Notes: generated by a model from the sequence alone, not told the origin. Shown: positions 51,801-63,900, numbered from the stretch's first letter. The stretch: 64,000 bases of DNA from Membranipora membranacea (GCA_914767715.1 OU612067.1:31656162-31720161), one strand, 5' to 3'. Numbers and translations: made by a program.

Positions 51801-54038
51801 AATTAACAAGCAGGAAGTGTGACAGAGTTTTATGTGGATGATATTTATTTGCTAAATTAGAAGGGAGGAGGCTAAAGATTTTGAAACAAATCATTTTGGG
51901 AATAATTTTTTTATTCATAGGCATGTTGTGAAGGATTTAACTTTTGACTCTCATTTCCCAGATAACTCATCTAGACAATCGTCTATTGGCACTGCGCCAA
52001 GTAAGCTTTCCACTGAATCTAATGATGTCACGTCTCCTGGATCAAGGTCAAGCTTAGCCCGAGATCCTCTTCCCGAGTCATCTGAAGGCCAGAAGTCAGT
52101 AAAAGACCCTGAGAATGCAGACGAGTCTCCCCCTAGTGTGTTTGAAGTAAGTACCGATAAACTTGAAGTAATGCTAGCCTCCTCTATATCATGAGGAGAA
52201 ATAGGGCCTGGGTCGAGCTAAAATGTAAAATGCAGATGAATTCCCAGGGGCTGGAGATGCACTGCAGCACTGTTTTTTACTATTTGGCACTCCTTTGCTG
52301 TACCGTGTTAAGGTCTCAAAGATTAAACAATAAACTTACAAAAATGACACCACATACATTGCAACGATGGTGCATGTGATTTTAGAACTTGAGATTAGCC
52401 AATCTAGACAATCTGCATATGTTTGATTCACATCAGAACTCCTGTGTGGTGCCGACACATAATTGCTCTGATTGTTAGTTATGAGTGGACTGCATTTCTC
52501 CCACAATATCCTGCAGTTGCCTGAGAACATTTTGTTGGGTACTGCATGATCACAATCAACGCCATATCCTGTCAAGTTCTTATGCTGGGAGTACGCTGAA
52601 ACTGAAGTCTTTTTATTAAAACGGGAGTTTACTTTTCATTGCAGAGTCCTGGTATTAACACAGAGGAGAATGAGGCTCCGTTGCTGAATATCGCATCACT
52701 TCCTGTCAAAATAAACTCAGCTGACGCTGACGAGTTTGATGAGATAACTGAAGAAGAGGTAGCGCGTTCTCTAAGCGAATCACACGTCAGCGAATTAAAC
52801 GTCAGTGAATCACATGTTAGCAGTGCAGCAAAGCTAAAGATAGAAATGCTCAAAACGTCCTTTAACTCAGTGCTTAGCTCTACTCATACAATGGGAGAAG
52901 ATTTAGTCACAGAGCCGTTGGGGATTGAGATGTCATACACTGTCTGTGTTATAGTCGACAAACAAGATACTCCCTTATCTTGGAGGCTCAACTCCTTGCC
53001 TAAGGTAATGAATAACTACACAGTTTTATTTGAGATGTCATTCGAGATTCCAAATATTTCATCATACAGCTAGTGTAGATTTTCCAATTCATCATTCAAC
53101 TCGTATCGGTTTTCCAATTCATCATTCAACTCGTTTAGATTTTCCAATTCATCATTCAACTCGTTTAGGTTTTCCATTTCATCATTCAACTCGTTTAGAT
53201 TTTCCAATTCATCATTCAACTCGTTTAGGTTTTCCATTTCATCATTCAACTCGTTTAGATTTTCCAATTCATCATTCAACTCGTTTGGATTTTCAAAATT
53301 CCTATGGATGTGGGTTTCCTAATTCAAAAAACCTTACTTCCGGACGCTCAACAAGTATTCAATGTGCCTTATGGCAGGTTTGCGTCATGATTTGTAATCA
53401 GAACTTAGATCTATAACATTGTCTGCTGCTTTGTCTCCAGGGAATTCACTTTAGCCTGAGGTACCAGACTGAGGATTCTAACGCTGAGCGGGCTGAGGTG
53501 CTTATACCGGAGTGTAGGTGCAATTCTCACAAACAGGAAGTTAAAGGAGAAATGATAAGCCACAATACTGGTTTATATATATTTAGCTTCTCCAATAAAA
53601 CCAGCAAGTAAGCTTTTATGCAGAAATCATCATGTAGTATTATCCCCCTCTCACTTGGAATTTGACTAAACAATACACACTAGACAAGACACTATATTCA
53701 GCTGAAGTGGGGCACTCAATTGTGGGTGACGTAGCCACACAATTGAGGGTGACATAGCCACACAATTGAATGCCACTATGTCACCTATACTTAGTGCCTC
53801 AGAGCCCTAATGCTAATAGTCCATATAGTTTCCTGTCTAAATTTATTATTTAGTCAATGGTTAAAATCAAAGTAAAATGAAATATGAATTTTAGTAGTAA
53901 CATAAAGTGCAAACGTGAGTTTTCACTGTGTACTGTTTGTCCACTCTTTATTTTATTGAGTATTGTATATTTGTGTTTTGCAGGTCAATCGAAATGAGTT
54001 ATAATATCGGCAACAAAACTTCAGATCTTGATTTATGA
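36781..54038 (+). CDS. FYCO1: FYVE and coiled-coil domain autophagy adaptor FYCO1
   Basis: Adaptor linking PI3P/Rab7/LC3-positive vesicles to kinesin for plus-end transport. Exons: 36781-36844, 37354-37473, 38576-38688, 40364-40470, 41735-41878, 42207-42300, 42555-42740, 43022-43237, 44311-44491, 44944-46085, 46687-46827, 47280-47447, 47803-48012, 48240-48380, 49076-49147, 49596-49762, 50398-50536, 50998-51106, 51471-51611, 51962-52146, 52645-53004, 53441-53607, 53984-54038. All phases match; 1473 aa, near human FYCO1 length. RUN domain ~15-195 (GGRKDYWNYF; MYQRLADCLQ; DLGAHGYDLDNGWPTF), coiled coil ~250-1085, FYVE ~1108-1172 with WMDD, RKHHCRLCGRIFC and RACNQC. LIR core FDEI is at 1311-1314 in DEFDEITEEEV. 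The GOLD domain is C-terminal (VKGEMISHNTGLYIFSFSN). The start follows a short overlapping uORF. Confidence 0.95.
39496..40179. mobile_element. Near-perfect palindromic TTAA element (339-bp arms)
   Basis: Arms 39496-39834 and 39841-40179 are reverse complements with few mismatches around a 6-bp centre (TCCGGT). Both ends are TTAA next to (A/C)GGGATAATACAC, which fits TTAA-targeting (piggyBac-type) MITEs. It lies in FYCO1 intron 3. Half of the same sequence is at 22638. No coding capacity; transcription through it would give a long hairpin. Confidence 0.92.
40557..40907. mobile_element. TIR MITE, family A copy 3 (shorter, 351 bp)
   Basis: Left end ATAGACAGTTTTCTGAGCTC, right end GAGCTCAGGAAACTTTCTAT. 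The right arm is deleted and diverged relative to copies 1 and 2. Located in FYCO1 intron 4. Confidence 0.85.
41471..41605. mobile_element. 135-bp hairpin MITE in FYCO1 intron 4
   Basis: About 42-bp arms: the left starts GACTACCCAAAGACCA and reaches CAGGCAGTTACT, and the right is the complement with a few mismatches. The ~50-bp loop has no coding capacity. Confidence 0.85.
41631..41712. repeat. 25-bp tandem repeat, 3.3 copies
   Basis: TGTGAATAAGGCACAGTGCT plus CCTGC repeated three times, with a partial fourth. It ends 23 bp before FYCO1 exon 5. Confidence 0.9.
43283..43655. repeat. ~195-bp imperfect tandem duplication in FYCO1 intron 8
   Basis: The two halves share GCCAATAT.TTGCC, CATATATGCT.GAATAA and ACAATCATATCAAGAAAATT at a ~200-bp offset. 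Confidence 0.75.
44620..44680 (+). repeat. tRNA-like fragment (SINE remnant)
   Basis: GGGTTCGATCCCC near 44651-44663 is a good B box, and the upstream sequence only loosely resembles an A box. Probably a SINE head fragment in FYCO1 intron 9, not a tRNA gene. Confidence 0.35.
48415..48440. repeat. (GAT)n microsatellite
   Basis: Run of seven or more GAT units in FYCO1 intron 14. Confidence 0.9.
49786..50300. repeat. Tandem duplication in FYCO1 intron 16
   Basis: Blocks such as CGGGATCTT.GT.TGTGT, GTCTCATATCTGATTGTTAG-like and TTGTAAATGGATACT.TCAAA recur ~290 bp later with moderate divergence. The open frame at 50042-50245 falls in it and has no other support. Confidence 0.7.
50702..50812. repeat. 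35-bp tandem repeat, 3 copies
   Basis: ACTAAGGTTTATTCCCGACA followed by CAGCATCATTTAGTA, three times, in FYCO1 intron 17. Confidence 0.9.
53074..53290. repeat. 30-bp minisatellite with 60-bp higher-order unit
   Basis: Seven 30-bp units of TTTTCCAATTCATCATTCAA + CTCGTTTAGA. From the third unit, AATTC/TAGA and ATTTC/TAGG variants alternate, so the array repeats every 60 bp. It lies in FYCO1 intron 21. The unit has no stops in one minus frame (NELNDELENL repeats), which is a by-product of its length. Confidence 0.93.
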
Positions 54039-55863
54039 GGCTCTTCATAAAGACTAGAATGTAAGAAGCTATAGGAACAGTCTCAAAAAGTCTGTGACGT
54101 TATGTTATTGAATTAAGTTGTAAGAACATTGTGAAGCGTAAATAACTTTAGAAAGGCTCACAATTAGTATGTGAAGTGGAGACATTCTGCAAATGGAGAA
54201 AAATGTTGGTAAAGGAAAAGTTTTTTAGACAAACTAACAAAAGGCTTATCCAACTATTTCAGATATCACGCAAATACTGATGGTTATAATTTAATTTAAA
54301 TTATTTGATTTGGCATCAATTTTGTAATCGCTTCCTGTGTAGACATAAAGTTTTGCACTTGACAATCATTTCTATTGGCTTTGTGATAACCTTAGGATCT
54401 GGCATATATTGGTCAGAAGGGCATTTCTGGCTAATGTGGGCCTGTGTCATTTCACCGCAAATATGTAATATGATAAACTGTGTTGCACATAGATAGTATT
54501 TCAGTCCTAGGTTCATTAAGATGAGTTCCCAATCATTGGTGCTATGTTATTGGCTTTTTGAAGTATTCCACATTAATTAAACATCTCAAAAGCCTTTCTA
54601 TATCCTAACACCCAGTCTACCCACGCCTTGTGGTGCCTCATTCACACATGTTCTACAGAGAACTTAAACAAAGACATATTGCTTCATGTTGCCTGTTTCT
54701 GTGCTATGCTTATTTTGCCTCTGTGGCAAATGGATATCAGGTTATTTCGGTAGCAAATCAGTAAATGCATCTGAACAGCTGTGAAGTGACCTACTGATGG
54801 TTGTGGCTAAACCACATATTATATAATGTGTCAATTAAATAACTCCAACAGCACCATTTGGAGGACGATGAATTAACTCCTTGGTCTAACCTACAAGTTG
54901 TTGGAGGAATGAATTTGAGATGATTTTCATAGTTAATCAAATGGTATTGTATAAAACATAGAAACATTGTAGTGGTCGCTGGAATGCCTGAATATTAGAT
55001 TTGTAGCTTACAGTCTATGTGCTTAGAGTTTAGACTATAGACACACAATAATGGAGCCTTAGATTCTTATATAAAACATGATGACCAAATACGCCGGCAG
55101 TATGTATACCAATGTTCACCAGGAAAAAAAACCACATCGAATGGATTAGGAAAACATATCAGACCCTGTGCAAACAAATGGCTATTCATGTAGGATCATA
55201 TTTCTTATCACCAATTTTCTATTCCTACTGCTGTGCGGTTTTATAACTTGATTTGAAGACACTGGCCATCATATCATCCACATCATATGTAAATGAACAA
55301 TCTTTAATCTTAGGACATACTTTCAGTATTGATGCAATGATGATGATGCCTCGCCTCCCCTCGCCTCCCCTCGCCTTCCCTCCCCTCCCCTCCCTTTTGA
55401 GCGTTCCGTGGCTCTTGAGGAAGAGGTACGGCTTCCAGAGAAAATTTAGATGGTTAGTAAAGTATCTATAGAGTCACATGTCATGATCTGTTTCTGTTAC
55501 ATGCCTATTGTATGGTATTATTGGTTATGTGGGGAGGGGAGAAACATTCACTGAAATCTCATAAATAAATTGATCACACTATCATTTGCAGCAGAAACCT
55601 TTAGAACTACCCCCACCCTAGCGGTTAGAGATCATCCTAAAACATCCCTCCCCTTGAGATAAAGGCCCAGCAGTTTGGCATTAACAGCTGGTAAAGACTG
55701 ATTAGAACATATCTGGTCCACCATAAAATCCACTAACTAATGATGGAATCAACCAGTATATCTACTCATCTATACAATTTCACAAGTAAATGACTGATCT
55801 CACCGGATGATAAAGTCACTTTCTTATAACCAGCAAAAGAACAACGGCTTGCGGACAAATTCA
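54039..55863. other. FYCO1 3' flank and intergenic
   Basis: Probable 3' UTR to about 54240, supported by similarity to the pseudogene. The rest has no gene. A pyrimidine-rich CTCGCCTCCC repeat lies at ~55350-55395. Confidence 0.5.
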
Positions 55864-56099
55864 ACACCAACAAATATCTACTCCTGCACTGACTGGGTAG
55901 GGGTTGGAGTGGGCATATTCACTGAGGTAAAAGATCTCCAAAACACGAACCAAAATGTTTCTATTCAACTATCTGAAACATCTACTGTTTTTTAATCAGA
56001 AATGCTTGCCATAGCCACTGCTGCAACTATGCTCTTGCAATGTGGTTTTAAAAAGCTTTCCGTTATATCTGATAGCATGTTAGAGCTACAATCACTTTG
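55864..56099 (+). pseudogene. Degenerate RNase H-domain fragment (retroelement)
   Basis: Reads in one frame: IYSCTDWVGVGVGIF, then a stop where EMLAIATAATMLL follows, then KKLSVISDSMLELQSL. The spacing of Asp, Glu and the SDS motif fits the RNase H domain of LINE-type elements. The internal TAA and the lack of neighbouring RT make it a relic. Confidence 0.55.
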
Positions 56100-57137
56100 A
56101 AATCCAACAACAAGAACCAAGACCTAACTAGTCTGTATTAAAAGCATAAACCCAGTGGCCCGAACTAATTTGTGCCCGGATATTGCTTGGGACTTAAACG
56201 AACGATTAATATCCTTACATGGTAACAAAAGTGGGAAAATGTACATTTCATGTTTGCACCTTAACAACCCCGGCATGTCGTTAGTATTTTCATTTTGATG
56301 TTGATGAGTGCATGTGGGCATTGGGTGTAAAGATCATAAATCTTTCAAGGCTCTAAATAGACAGACTGTACCCTCACAAATGGTTTGATGTACATATACA
56401 TGTTTCTATCTTAGTCTACCGTCATTTTGTGAAGGTTATTTCGAAGTTGGTAAGTCATCTGCAGTGGAGTTATGTGATTCTCATGTATACAGAAGACAAT
56501 TACGGAATTGAGATGTCTGGCTTGATCAAAGCACAACTGAAGGTTTGATGTGTCCAGCTTCACTATTTACCTTTGTATAGATAAGTTTTTTGCTCATACT
56601 GAGCGATGGCGTATATATGTATCGATGAATTTTTGTATCTGCATTCACTATCTTAGTCAGATGTTTTCCCTGAATTGTGAAAATACGAAAAAATTAAATT
56701 TGAGGGAACACAAACACTGACTTAATCTGATGAAAAAGAATCTTTTGAGTATACCAATTTCAATATCTATGTATGTTTGATGATGAGAGTACGCGTAGAG
56801 AATTGGTTTTTGAATGCACTAGTCATAAATGAATTCAAAAGTTTTGGATGGATACCAGATGTAAATATCGCTGATGGGGCAGCTTGAGCTTTGGCATGGA
56901 ATGTTCTAAAGCAAAAGATAGCAGAACCTAAGTAAGGATTGAGATCTGACAATGTTATAAGATTTGGTCTTGTACACAAACACCAACATAATGTTGAGTA
57001 CCACTGTTCCAACCAGAAGAATAACCATGTGCAGTGAAATGTGCCTCGTATCATTCTGATTGGCTATCATTCCCACTGAAATGAGTCACTGCTCATGGTC
57101 AAACTTGCCAAGGCTTAATATACACATTCCTATACAG
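56100..57137. other. Intergenic, with a possible antisense receptor fragment
   Basis: On the minus strand near 57040-56915 an open stretch reads LLVGTVVLNIMLVFVYKT then SYNIVRSQSLLRFCYLLL before a stop. This pattern is reminiscent of the first membrane span of class C receptors. Too short and broken to call a gene. Confidence 0.3.
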
Positions 57138-60100
57138 AGTGTAGGAGTATGTATTGGATTAGAAGTGAGGGTTCAGCTAGGACAAAGGGAGAAGTTTAAT
57201 GATATCTTCTATGACATTCGGCAGAGTGAGGCAACTGGTGTCATCTATCTTGGTGACATGATCCACCGTAAGAAAAATATTATACTTGTATTTGCTGTTG
57301 GTCTGTATTCAGTGATCTATAACAAGATAATCCTCAAATAAACCAATCACTACCTCTTTCTCTACCAGAAATATTGAATTTCCTATTTCCATGTTTGATT
57401 TCTTATTTCTTGTACTAAAAGGTATATCTTGTGCAACTTTTTTGATATTTGTGAGCTATCTGGCAGAGTTTGTTTTAACTATCCTGAGCTACAATGTTTA
57501 TTGGTTATATTTTAGTAACGTCTATTCTCGAGCTTTACAAAAGCAGTTCTGGGTTTGAGGGCCGAACTAAAACCTTCCTGGCGTCCTCACAAACCATTGT
57601 CCTGGAAAGTATGCTTCACCAGGTAAAAAACCAACCAGGTCACCTCAATCTCAAACTACTGTCTGTTGAGCGACTAGCAGGCAGTGGGAACCAATCGCTA
57701 TCCGCTACTCGACAATTCCTGTACAGGTCCCTGGTTGGTGCTGTAGCCATGAATTCATTTTCACCAAAGTGGTACAACAATCTGTTCAACAAAACCGGAT
57801 ACAAATTCAAACCCCATAACTCGAATACGGATTCTGACGCCTCACTTAAGAGAATTACGGAAAGTGTGCGACGCCTTGCCACATTGCAGTTGTTGCCACA
57901 CCTAAGTGATGATAGGTTGGCCTTTACAACACCATACCAGAGTTTGTTGAACTGTTCTTCCAGATCAAATGTTTCGACAGGTTTGACAGCACTCTACTTT
58001 AATAGAGACCGGCAAATCTCACTTCTTTCTGACTACAAAGCTGTTTTTGCCCTGAACCAATTCCAACGTGGAGTTCAACAGGCAAAGGTAAGTGTTCATT
58101 TAATGTTAAATACAAACTCAGTGGAGCTTGTAACGTTAGTAATATTAAAGAAGAGGTTTACACCCGAGAGTGCTGGGAGCTGAAACAATGGGAATGGGAA
58201 CTCACAACTCCTGCGGCACCAATCACCTGGCAGTGTATCGCAAGCGCGCTAACCGGTCGCGCCATCTCACCATTCACAAAAAAATGGTTTGATGGCGCTA
58301 ATTAGCATGCCCACTATTCACTACTCAGAGTTGAGTTCTCTCGTTCCATGGCTCATTCTTCTCCACCATTGCCACCCTATGCAGATTACGTGTTACGGTT
58401 GTTGGCCTTACATGGCCCATCGCTGGTACCCCATTGCAGTGAATAGCAAGCGAGCTCACCGATTGCGCCTTCTCACCATCCCCAAAAAATGGGTTGATGC
58501 CGCTAATTAGCAAGATATTAATGTTTTGCTACAACCATGTATGAATAAATATGAATAATTATTCATGTCATCTAGTCTGAAATCTTGTATTGCTAGCAAT
58601 ATTCCATCTTTTTTGCAGCAGCTTGCAGTTGTTGAACTGGAAGATGGAAACATGATCAAATACCAGTTTCATACAGAGGTGGAATCCCCTTCAGAATCAC
58701 GGTGTGTAGAGAACTGTGTTAATTGTGCCGAACCTGAAGAGCCCAAAGGCTACATGTTTATCCCAGGAGAAGACAAAAGGGTGATATTGGGTGCGTAACT
58801 GTGCAGTTAAATTTTCCTTGCTTTTATTGTCAAATAGATAAGGGCTGGGTCCATTAATAAATGCGCATTTGCAATCACATTCATTTGCATACCCATTGCG
58901 GAATTCAAATGGAATGGAAATACGTGTTTGGGTTTGCTATTAAATGGAAATTGCAGATTACTTGGCTCATGAATGCAAATACGAACGGAAATGGCAGGTT
59001 TCTTGGCTCATAAATGCAAATGTTAATGGAAATGGCAAAATTCTTGGCTCATGAATGCAACTGCTCAAGAATGAAGCATATTTGGGCCAATGTAGTGGTT
59101 CAGCAAGGATAACTTTATATCTTATCTTCTTATAAAGGCAAATGAGCCAAGTCGATCAAAGTAAATGCGAATGCTCGAGAAATGTGCAAACTGGTACGGA
59201 TACAAATGCAGATGCACATGGAAATGGGAATGGCAAAATCTAGCTTCACAAATGCAAATGCGAATTAAATGCTGTGAAGTTTGCTTGTTACGAATGCACA
59301 ACTAATGCGGAAGTGTCGGAAGGGTTCATGACCCAGATGACTTTACAGCATGCTCTGCGAATGTGACAACCAAAGGATATCTCAATATGCAAGCATTCAT
59401 TCTTGGAAGGAGACATTTCAATAACATGACTGGAATGAACTTAAGCGCTTTGTTTGTCGACAGCTGTTCATCCGTTCAAAGCACACTGCTACATTTGGTT
59501 GACATTTGGGGGAAAAAAAACCACACGATACCGTTGAGGAATGTTCCTCTTATCATAAGAGATGATCTCAGTTCAGTAACTCTACTGCTTCACGACCGCC
59601 TAAATCACCTTAACATCTCGCACATTTCTACCGGCAACACAAGTCATTGGTTGGATAACATTAACCACTACCCGAAACTTCTACGACCAACAAAATCGAA
59701 CACACAATCTGTGCCAGTGGTACTGCAAACCTGCAAGGACTTAAATGTGACAGCAGTCGTGCTGCTATATTCTAACACTCCCTATGGAAAGTCTGCTGCA
59801 GAAATATTTCGTTGCTCGGCAGCAGCTTACCATGTCTGCGCACAAGAGGAAATCATATTAGAAGAGAATTCCACAACAATTGAGCAGGTTGGTCATTGAC
59901 TGGCTACTGAGAGATCCTTCCCCAGGGTGTTCATTCTATTTGCCGATGAACCAATTAGTAAGATATTAGTAAACATGATTGCTTCTAAAGATGTACTATG
60001 GACGGAGACTGGTTGCATCCTCATTACTGACTCGGACTTACCTTCGCTTCTAGACTGTGATCATATCTCTAAGTTTTTAGGCTCTATGAAGGTACATACA

Positions 60101-60929
60101 AATTTACCGAACCTGGAGAGTTTGAGTTCTGACACATCCAGTTTTGAGTCAACAGAGAGTTTCAGCAATTTCTGGTATGCACAGTTTTGGCAGCAGTATG
60201 AACAGTGTTACCTTTCACCTGAGCGTATGAGCGGTATGCCCCTCTCATTTTCACTGCCTTTTCCTAAAAGATGTGAGAAAACGCGTGACCTCACCTTTTC
60301 ATCCAAAGGCAATTGCAATGACATCAGCGCAGTGATAAACAGTCCAACAGTGAAGACAACATATTACTCATGGAACATCTTTGCAAATGTCATTTCGAAT
60401 ATACCAAAAATAACAGTGCCAACAGTTCTAGCAAACAGGACAGTATTATTTCAGAAATTAATTCGTGACAAGCTGAGTGTTTTTGATCCGTTGACCCACC
60501 AAGGACTTTCAGTCACCTACAGCATATTGAACCTAAACAATTTCAACGACCAGAGTAAGCCGCGATACACTGAAATTTACAAGGTACTGCCAACTTCAAT
60601 GACCATGCTGAAAGTACATGATCCTATCTACTACAGACATGGTGATGTAGACAACTTCTTTCAATCCAGCTGCTCGCCTCTAGACTGTCCCTGTCCCTTC
60701 ACGTCTGGACAACCTATCAAAAGAATCCCCCTTGCTGATGAGGCAGACACAAGCGCTAGCAATGATGTGAAAAATCTGAAATACACAACATTGGCTACAT
60801 TTCTTGGCGTATTTGTTGCATTAGTTAGTGGACTGATCTTACACTCAGTGTATAAACGCTCTCATCAGAAGTTCTCATCCTGTGTAATCATGAAAGGGCA
60901 AGAAAAGAACAAGTATAGGCGTTACAAAA
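57138..60929 (+). CDS. Class C GPCR-like receptor, extracellular part and first TM (partial)
   Basis: Exons 57138-57267, 57516-58087, 58619-58794 and 59314-60929 join in phase (donors CACC|gtaaga, AAAG|gtaagt, GGTGC|gtaact, AAAA|gtgagt). The third acceptor is weak. VILGAVGRVHDPDDF and the following helix match the start of a Venus-flytrap domain, and VLLYSNTPYGKSAAEIF and RVFILFADEP match its core. CVENCVNCAEPEEPKGYMFI before it may end a preceding flytrap repeat. A membrane span (TTLATFLGVFVALVSGLIL) follows, then a basic tail and a splice donor. The 5' exons are not placed, and the next exons (7TM or a kinase/cyclase) lie outside the window. One in-frame TGA at 59897-59899 interrupts the flytrap, so the gene may be a pseudogene or use read-through. 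Ligand unknown. Confidence 0.65.
58860..59265. repeat. Degenerate ~40-bp tandem repeat in receptor intron
   Basis: Repeated TTCTTGGCTCATGAATGCAA and AATGGAAATGGCAAAAT blocks, several imperfect copies, between receptor exons 3 and 4. Confidence 0.75.
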
Positions 60930-63900
60930 GTGAGTATTGGCAATATTGGTGTACATGTATGACATACAGACAGTCGAAGTTCTGAGTTCCCCCGTACTGA
61001 ACTGAACTTGTATTGAACATTGTAAATATCACAGAGAAAAATCATCTATTTTTCTTTGTGATATGCTAGCTCAGTCAACAGTCAACCTAACTTAAGCTTT
61101 CAGTGTCAATGATCTATGCAAGAGCTCTTAGATTGTGAAAGGAAGCTAATTGTAACTTTCCAAATACAGAGTTCAGTGAAATGGGAACATGCATTTTGTG
61201 TGTAGGTGTGGGGAAAGTTGATTTTTCAGATGTCTTTAGCACAAGCATCTCTTGTATAATATAAAAAACAATAACAATTGGCATTCTTTTTGACATATTG
61301 AAGTTCGGTATCAGCATAACAAAATCACGGAAGAAAAGCCTCTTCAAGACTTGGAGGCTCCCTCTAGAAACATTGGTGATTAAGGCATCTCTCTTCCAAT
61401 ACCTAATGTGAAAGGTAATTTCTTGGTTCACTATTTCACTCTTTCCTGGTAGGACCAACTCAGTTAAACAGTATCCGGCATTATTATTCAAATGCTGAAG
61501 ATAATGATATTCCTCAGTCTGTCCTCACCATATCTTGAGCTATTTTATGTCACTCTTAGTCATTCTCTAGTTCTTAATGTGATTCTCAGAATTCCCCTAG
61601 GGCTCTCAACCGACCCAACATTATGTGAACTTTGATTTGGCAAAATATTACCATGCCCTTGTATGGTATGGTACGGTACAGTTTAGTATACAGTATGCTG
61701 GGCTCTCAACCTGAAGAAATAAGAATTTAATGTCAATCTGTATTGGTTTGATCTTTAACAGCTCTTTTAACAATTGATATACTCAATGGTTACAACTATG
61801 CTGATGAAGAAATAGCAGGGCCAGGGAGAGCGAGCAAGGCCACTCCCAGCACTTCCTCCGGACACCTCTGACTCAAACAGTAAGATAAGTTCGCCAGTTC
61901 AGTTCACTTCAGTTCACTTCAGTTCAGAGCAAATTAATTAAAAAGTAGTCAACATCATTATATACATCTTGATTAGAGCTACCTGACTCTACTGTACTGT
62001 ACTATTTACATACTGGTTTTGTGACATGAGAAGTCCCCCTGGTGCTGTACTTGATTGATTGGCAAATGACGATACTTTTTTCCTTGACATTGCGATCCCA
62101 AACCTCCTTTGATTGTCGATCAGTAAACAGTCCTGTTTCAAGCTTTAACTGCTGTCTGGGAGTTTGTGCACTCTGATATCTATGTAGCTCTAAATTCTAA
62201 TTTAATTCTAAATTGAACGCCAAATCAGATTTCTCACCCAACAGGCAAATCTTTTGCAAAATAAGATGGCTGACAAAATCAGGGCGTAGTATCAAATGAA
62301 GTGATCAGATGTTGTGATTTACAGCATGATGTCACGATTATACACTTATCTCGTTGATTTCTCTTCTTGATTTTTCCAACTTTTTCCTGTAACTATTTTG
62401 GCCATAATGTGACAATTCTGAGATTGAAGTCACAATCAATTATCTCTGACCTACACAGTTGTTAAAATTTGATCACGAATCACCATCTTTCACAGGATAA
62501 AGGAGTGAAGCATTTTTGAAAACACATAGCGATGTGTGTATTCAAAATGTCGTACAACTGTAAATCTTCTTTTGCCATTAGCACATGAATAATCGAAAAA
62601 TTCTGTTTTTTTTACACAGGAGTACCTCGCCCCGCCCACCCCAATCCGACCAATTTCGATCATGTGCGAACAACCGAAAAAACAGACTGGAACGAAGGAG
62701 GCCTCCACCACCTTTACCTCAAGTCTCTTTGGACTCATCAAGTAAGAGAGTGAAACTACCCTAAATACGCTTGAATGTAGTCAACCAGCAACAGGGTCAA
62801 GCAGCTATGAGGTATTGGTCTGGAATAATGGTTGAGTTGTTTTCCCTTTTTGAAAATTCATCCGATACCCTCTTCTGACACAAAGCTGGACCCATAGACC
62901 TAATCCAGGTTCTTTGTTCATAACTCGATCAATTTTGGTCGAATTTATGAAATTGAAAATTGCTTTAAAATCAGAAGCATCTTGTTATTAACTTGATGAT
63001 ATTTCTTCTTCTTTTTTTTATTAGTATTAGTATCAAACTGTTCAAGACAAGCTGTTTAATCTATAATAATTTTCAAACTCAAAATCCGATCAAAACCTGG
63101 TAGGCCAGAAGCAGCCTAGCTGTAACTGCTCTATAAAATAATGGCACGGACAATTTTTGATGGCAGGAAACTGATCGCATATTATACTTCATTGATGTTT
63201 CTTCTGTAAAATTCACCGGGTGTACCCAGTTGTAGTGGTCATATTTAGAAATTAAAAGGTGTTTTGTTTTTGCATTATATGTGTGGGGACATAACTCCTA
63301 TTCTGTGTAATCTGTAATTCCAGGTTGAAACTGCATTGTGGGGATTTTGTTGACTTGCCAATTTATTTACCAAGTAAACTTGCAGAAGTCTGCTTGTGTT
63401 AGATCAGGGCAAATTTGAAAATTTCAATAAGTATAATGTCAGATCTTTATGAGGTTAGTATGATACTGTCTTGCGGCAGCATATCCGCAATATTTCTCAA
63501 AACTGCATATAATAAGTGAAATGTTAAGAATTCAATAAAGCGTGTTTCTTGGGTGGAACAACGTGCTGAATCCAAATTTAAGGGTGTACCCAGTTGTAGC
63601 AATCATGTCAGCGGCAGCGCGGCAGAATATCCTCATTTTTTCTAAAAATTGCTTGTAATGAGTGAAATAATAAGAGTTTAAATAAAAGGTGTTTCAAGGG
63701 TATAACAATGTGCTGAATATAAAGAAATAAGGGTGTAACCTAGAACAAGTTAGATCCAATTGCCTGCATGCCTGTTGCTACCGATCCACTGGTCACGCCA
63801 CGGCGTAACCAGTGGATCGGAAGCCACTCGGAATGCAGGCAAATGGACCCAGTCGTAGCAATCATGTCAGAAGATCATCAGCAGCACTGCAGCATATCGC

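Noticed and set aside
53070-53279. Minus-strand repeat protein NELNDELENL
   Set aside because: A 30-bp minisatellite in a FYCO1 intron, absent as an array from the pseudogene; no start context or splice sites.
59887-59926. A 38-base intron (CAG|gttggt...ccccag|GG) removing the in-frame TGA
   Set aside because: Its removal would shift the frame away from the conserved downstream flytrap sequence, and it is too short for this gene's intron style.
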